A DNA stretch of 5,795 nucleotides from Chthoniobacter flavus. GTDB taxonomy: Bacteria; Verrucomicrobiota; Verrucomicrobiia; Chthoniobacterales; DYNR01. This document shows positions 5,741 through 5,795 of this stretch, piece after piece; within the stretch, counting starts at the first letter, position 1, and each line of letters begins with the position of its first letter. The notes beneath the pieces were generated by a model. It saw only the letters and a program-made list of their open reading frames with translations. It made no database searches and was not told the DNA's origin. The position numbers were made by a program, and so were the translations under genes. The stretch covers positions 1-5,795 of the forward strand of contig DYNR01000154.1 of NCBI GenBank assembly GCA_020720945.1, read 5' to 3'.

Positions 5741-5795
5741 GGGAACGGGGTCAGGGTGGTAATTGTGACTGCGGGCACTTCTTGGGTTGATGGAG
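5741..5795 (+). repeat. Dispersed intergenic repeat, copy C (cut by window end)
   Basis: This 55-bp stretch is base-for-base identical to 5421-5475, in the same orientation, 320 bp downstream. Identity begins exactly at GGGAACGGGG; the base before it differs (G at 5740, T at 5420). It ends with the window, so its full length cannot be seen. Confidence 0.85.

Noticed and set aside
5421..5795. CRISPR array from repeats B and C
   Set aside because: There are only two direct copies, 320 bp apart, with a structured spacer far longer than any CRISPR spacer and no cas genes.

Overview
The window (5795 bp) carries one compact, same-strand group of four genes. GC-rich coding DNA is framed by AT-richer non-coding DNA holding related repeats. 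The proteins indicate a Gram-negative-type bacterium: a membrane-anchored SpoIIE phosphatase with a Cache-like sensor, a STAS protein with an ISSAGLR motif, and a YghO-like acetyltransferase-fold protein. The intergenic repeats begin GGGAACGGGGTCAGG and lie next to CAGCG-rich hairpins, which reminds me of Verrucomicrobiota or related environmental genomes. That is an impression from memory; there is no rRNA or other marker to fix the taxon.

Layout: 1-115 is a minus-oriented copy of a dispersed repeat (A). 116-575 is a non-coding leader with a possible promoter near 359-386 and a perfect 11-bp stem-loop at 497-525. 576-929 encodes a STAS anti-anti-sigma protein. 987-3377 encodes a membrane sensor that combines a Cache-like domain, HAMP, a SpoIIE/PP2C phosphatase and an RsbW-like ATPase/kinase. 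3374-4294 encodes a cation-diffusion-facilitator-like membrane protein whose start overlaps the preceding stop (ATGA). 4314-5390 encodes a YghO/GNAT-like protein. 5421-5530 is a plus-oriented repeat (B), inverted relative to A. 5587-5730 is a long imperfect hairpin. 5741-5795 is a third copy (C), identical to the start of B over exactly 55 bp and cut by the window end.

How the genes may work together: the first two form a self-contained partner-switching module. The sensor carries both the domain expected to phosphorylate the STAS protein and the domain expected to dephosphorylate it. No sigma factor or other target lies in the window, so the output is unknown. The CDF-like protein is probably translationally coupled to the sensor and lacks the usual zinc-site residues, so transport should not be assumed. 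The fourth gene follows after 19 bp and is probably co-transcribed.

The most noteworthy points are the phosphatase-kinase fusion with its STAS partner, the coupled CDF-like protein with an altered metal site, and the inverted repeats around the whole group. The exact 55-bp repeat ending at the last base looks like a de Bruijn-graph assembly break, so the structure of the right end should be treated with caution.
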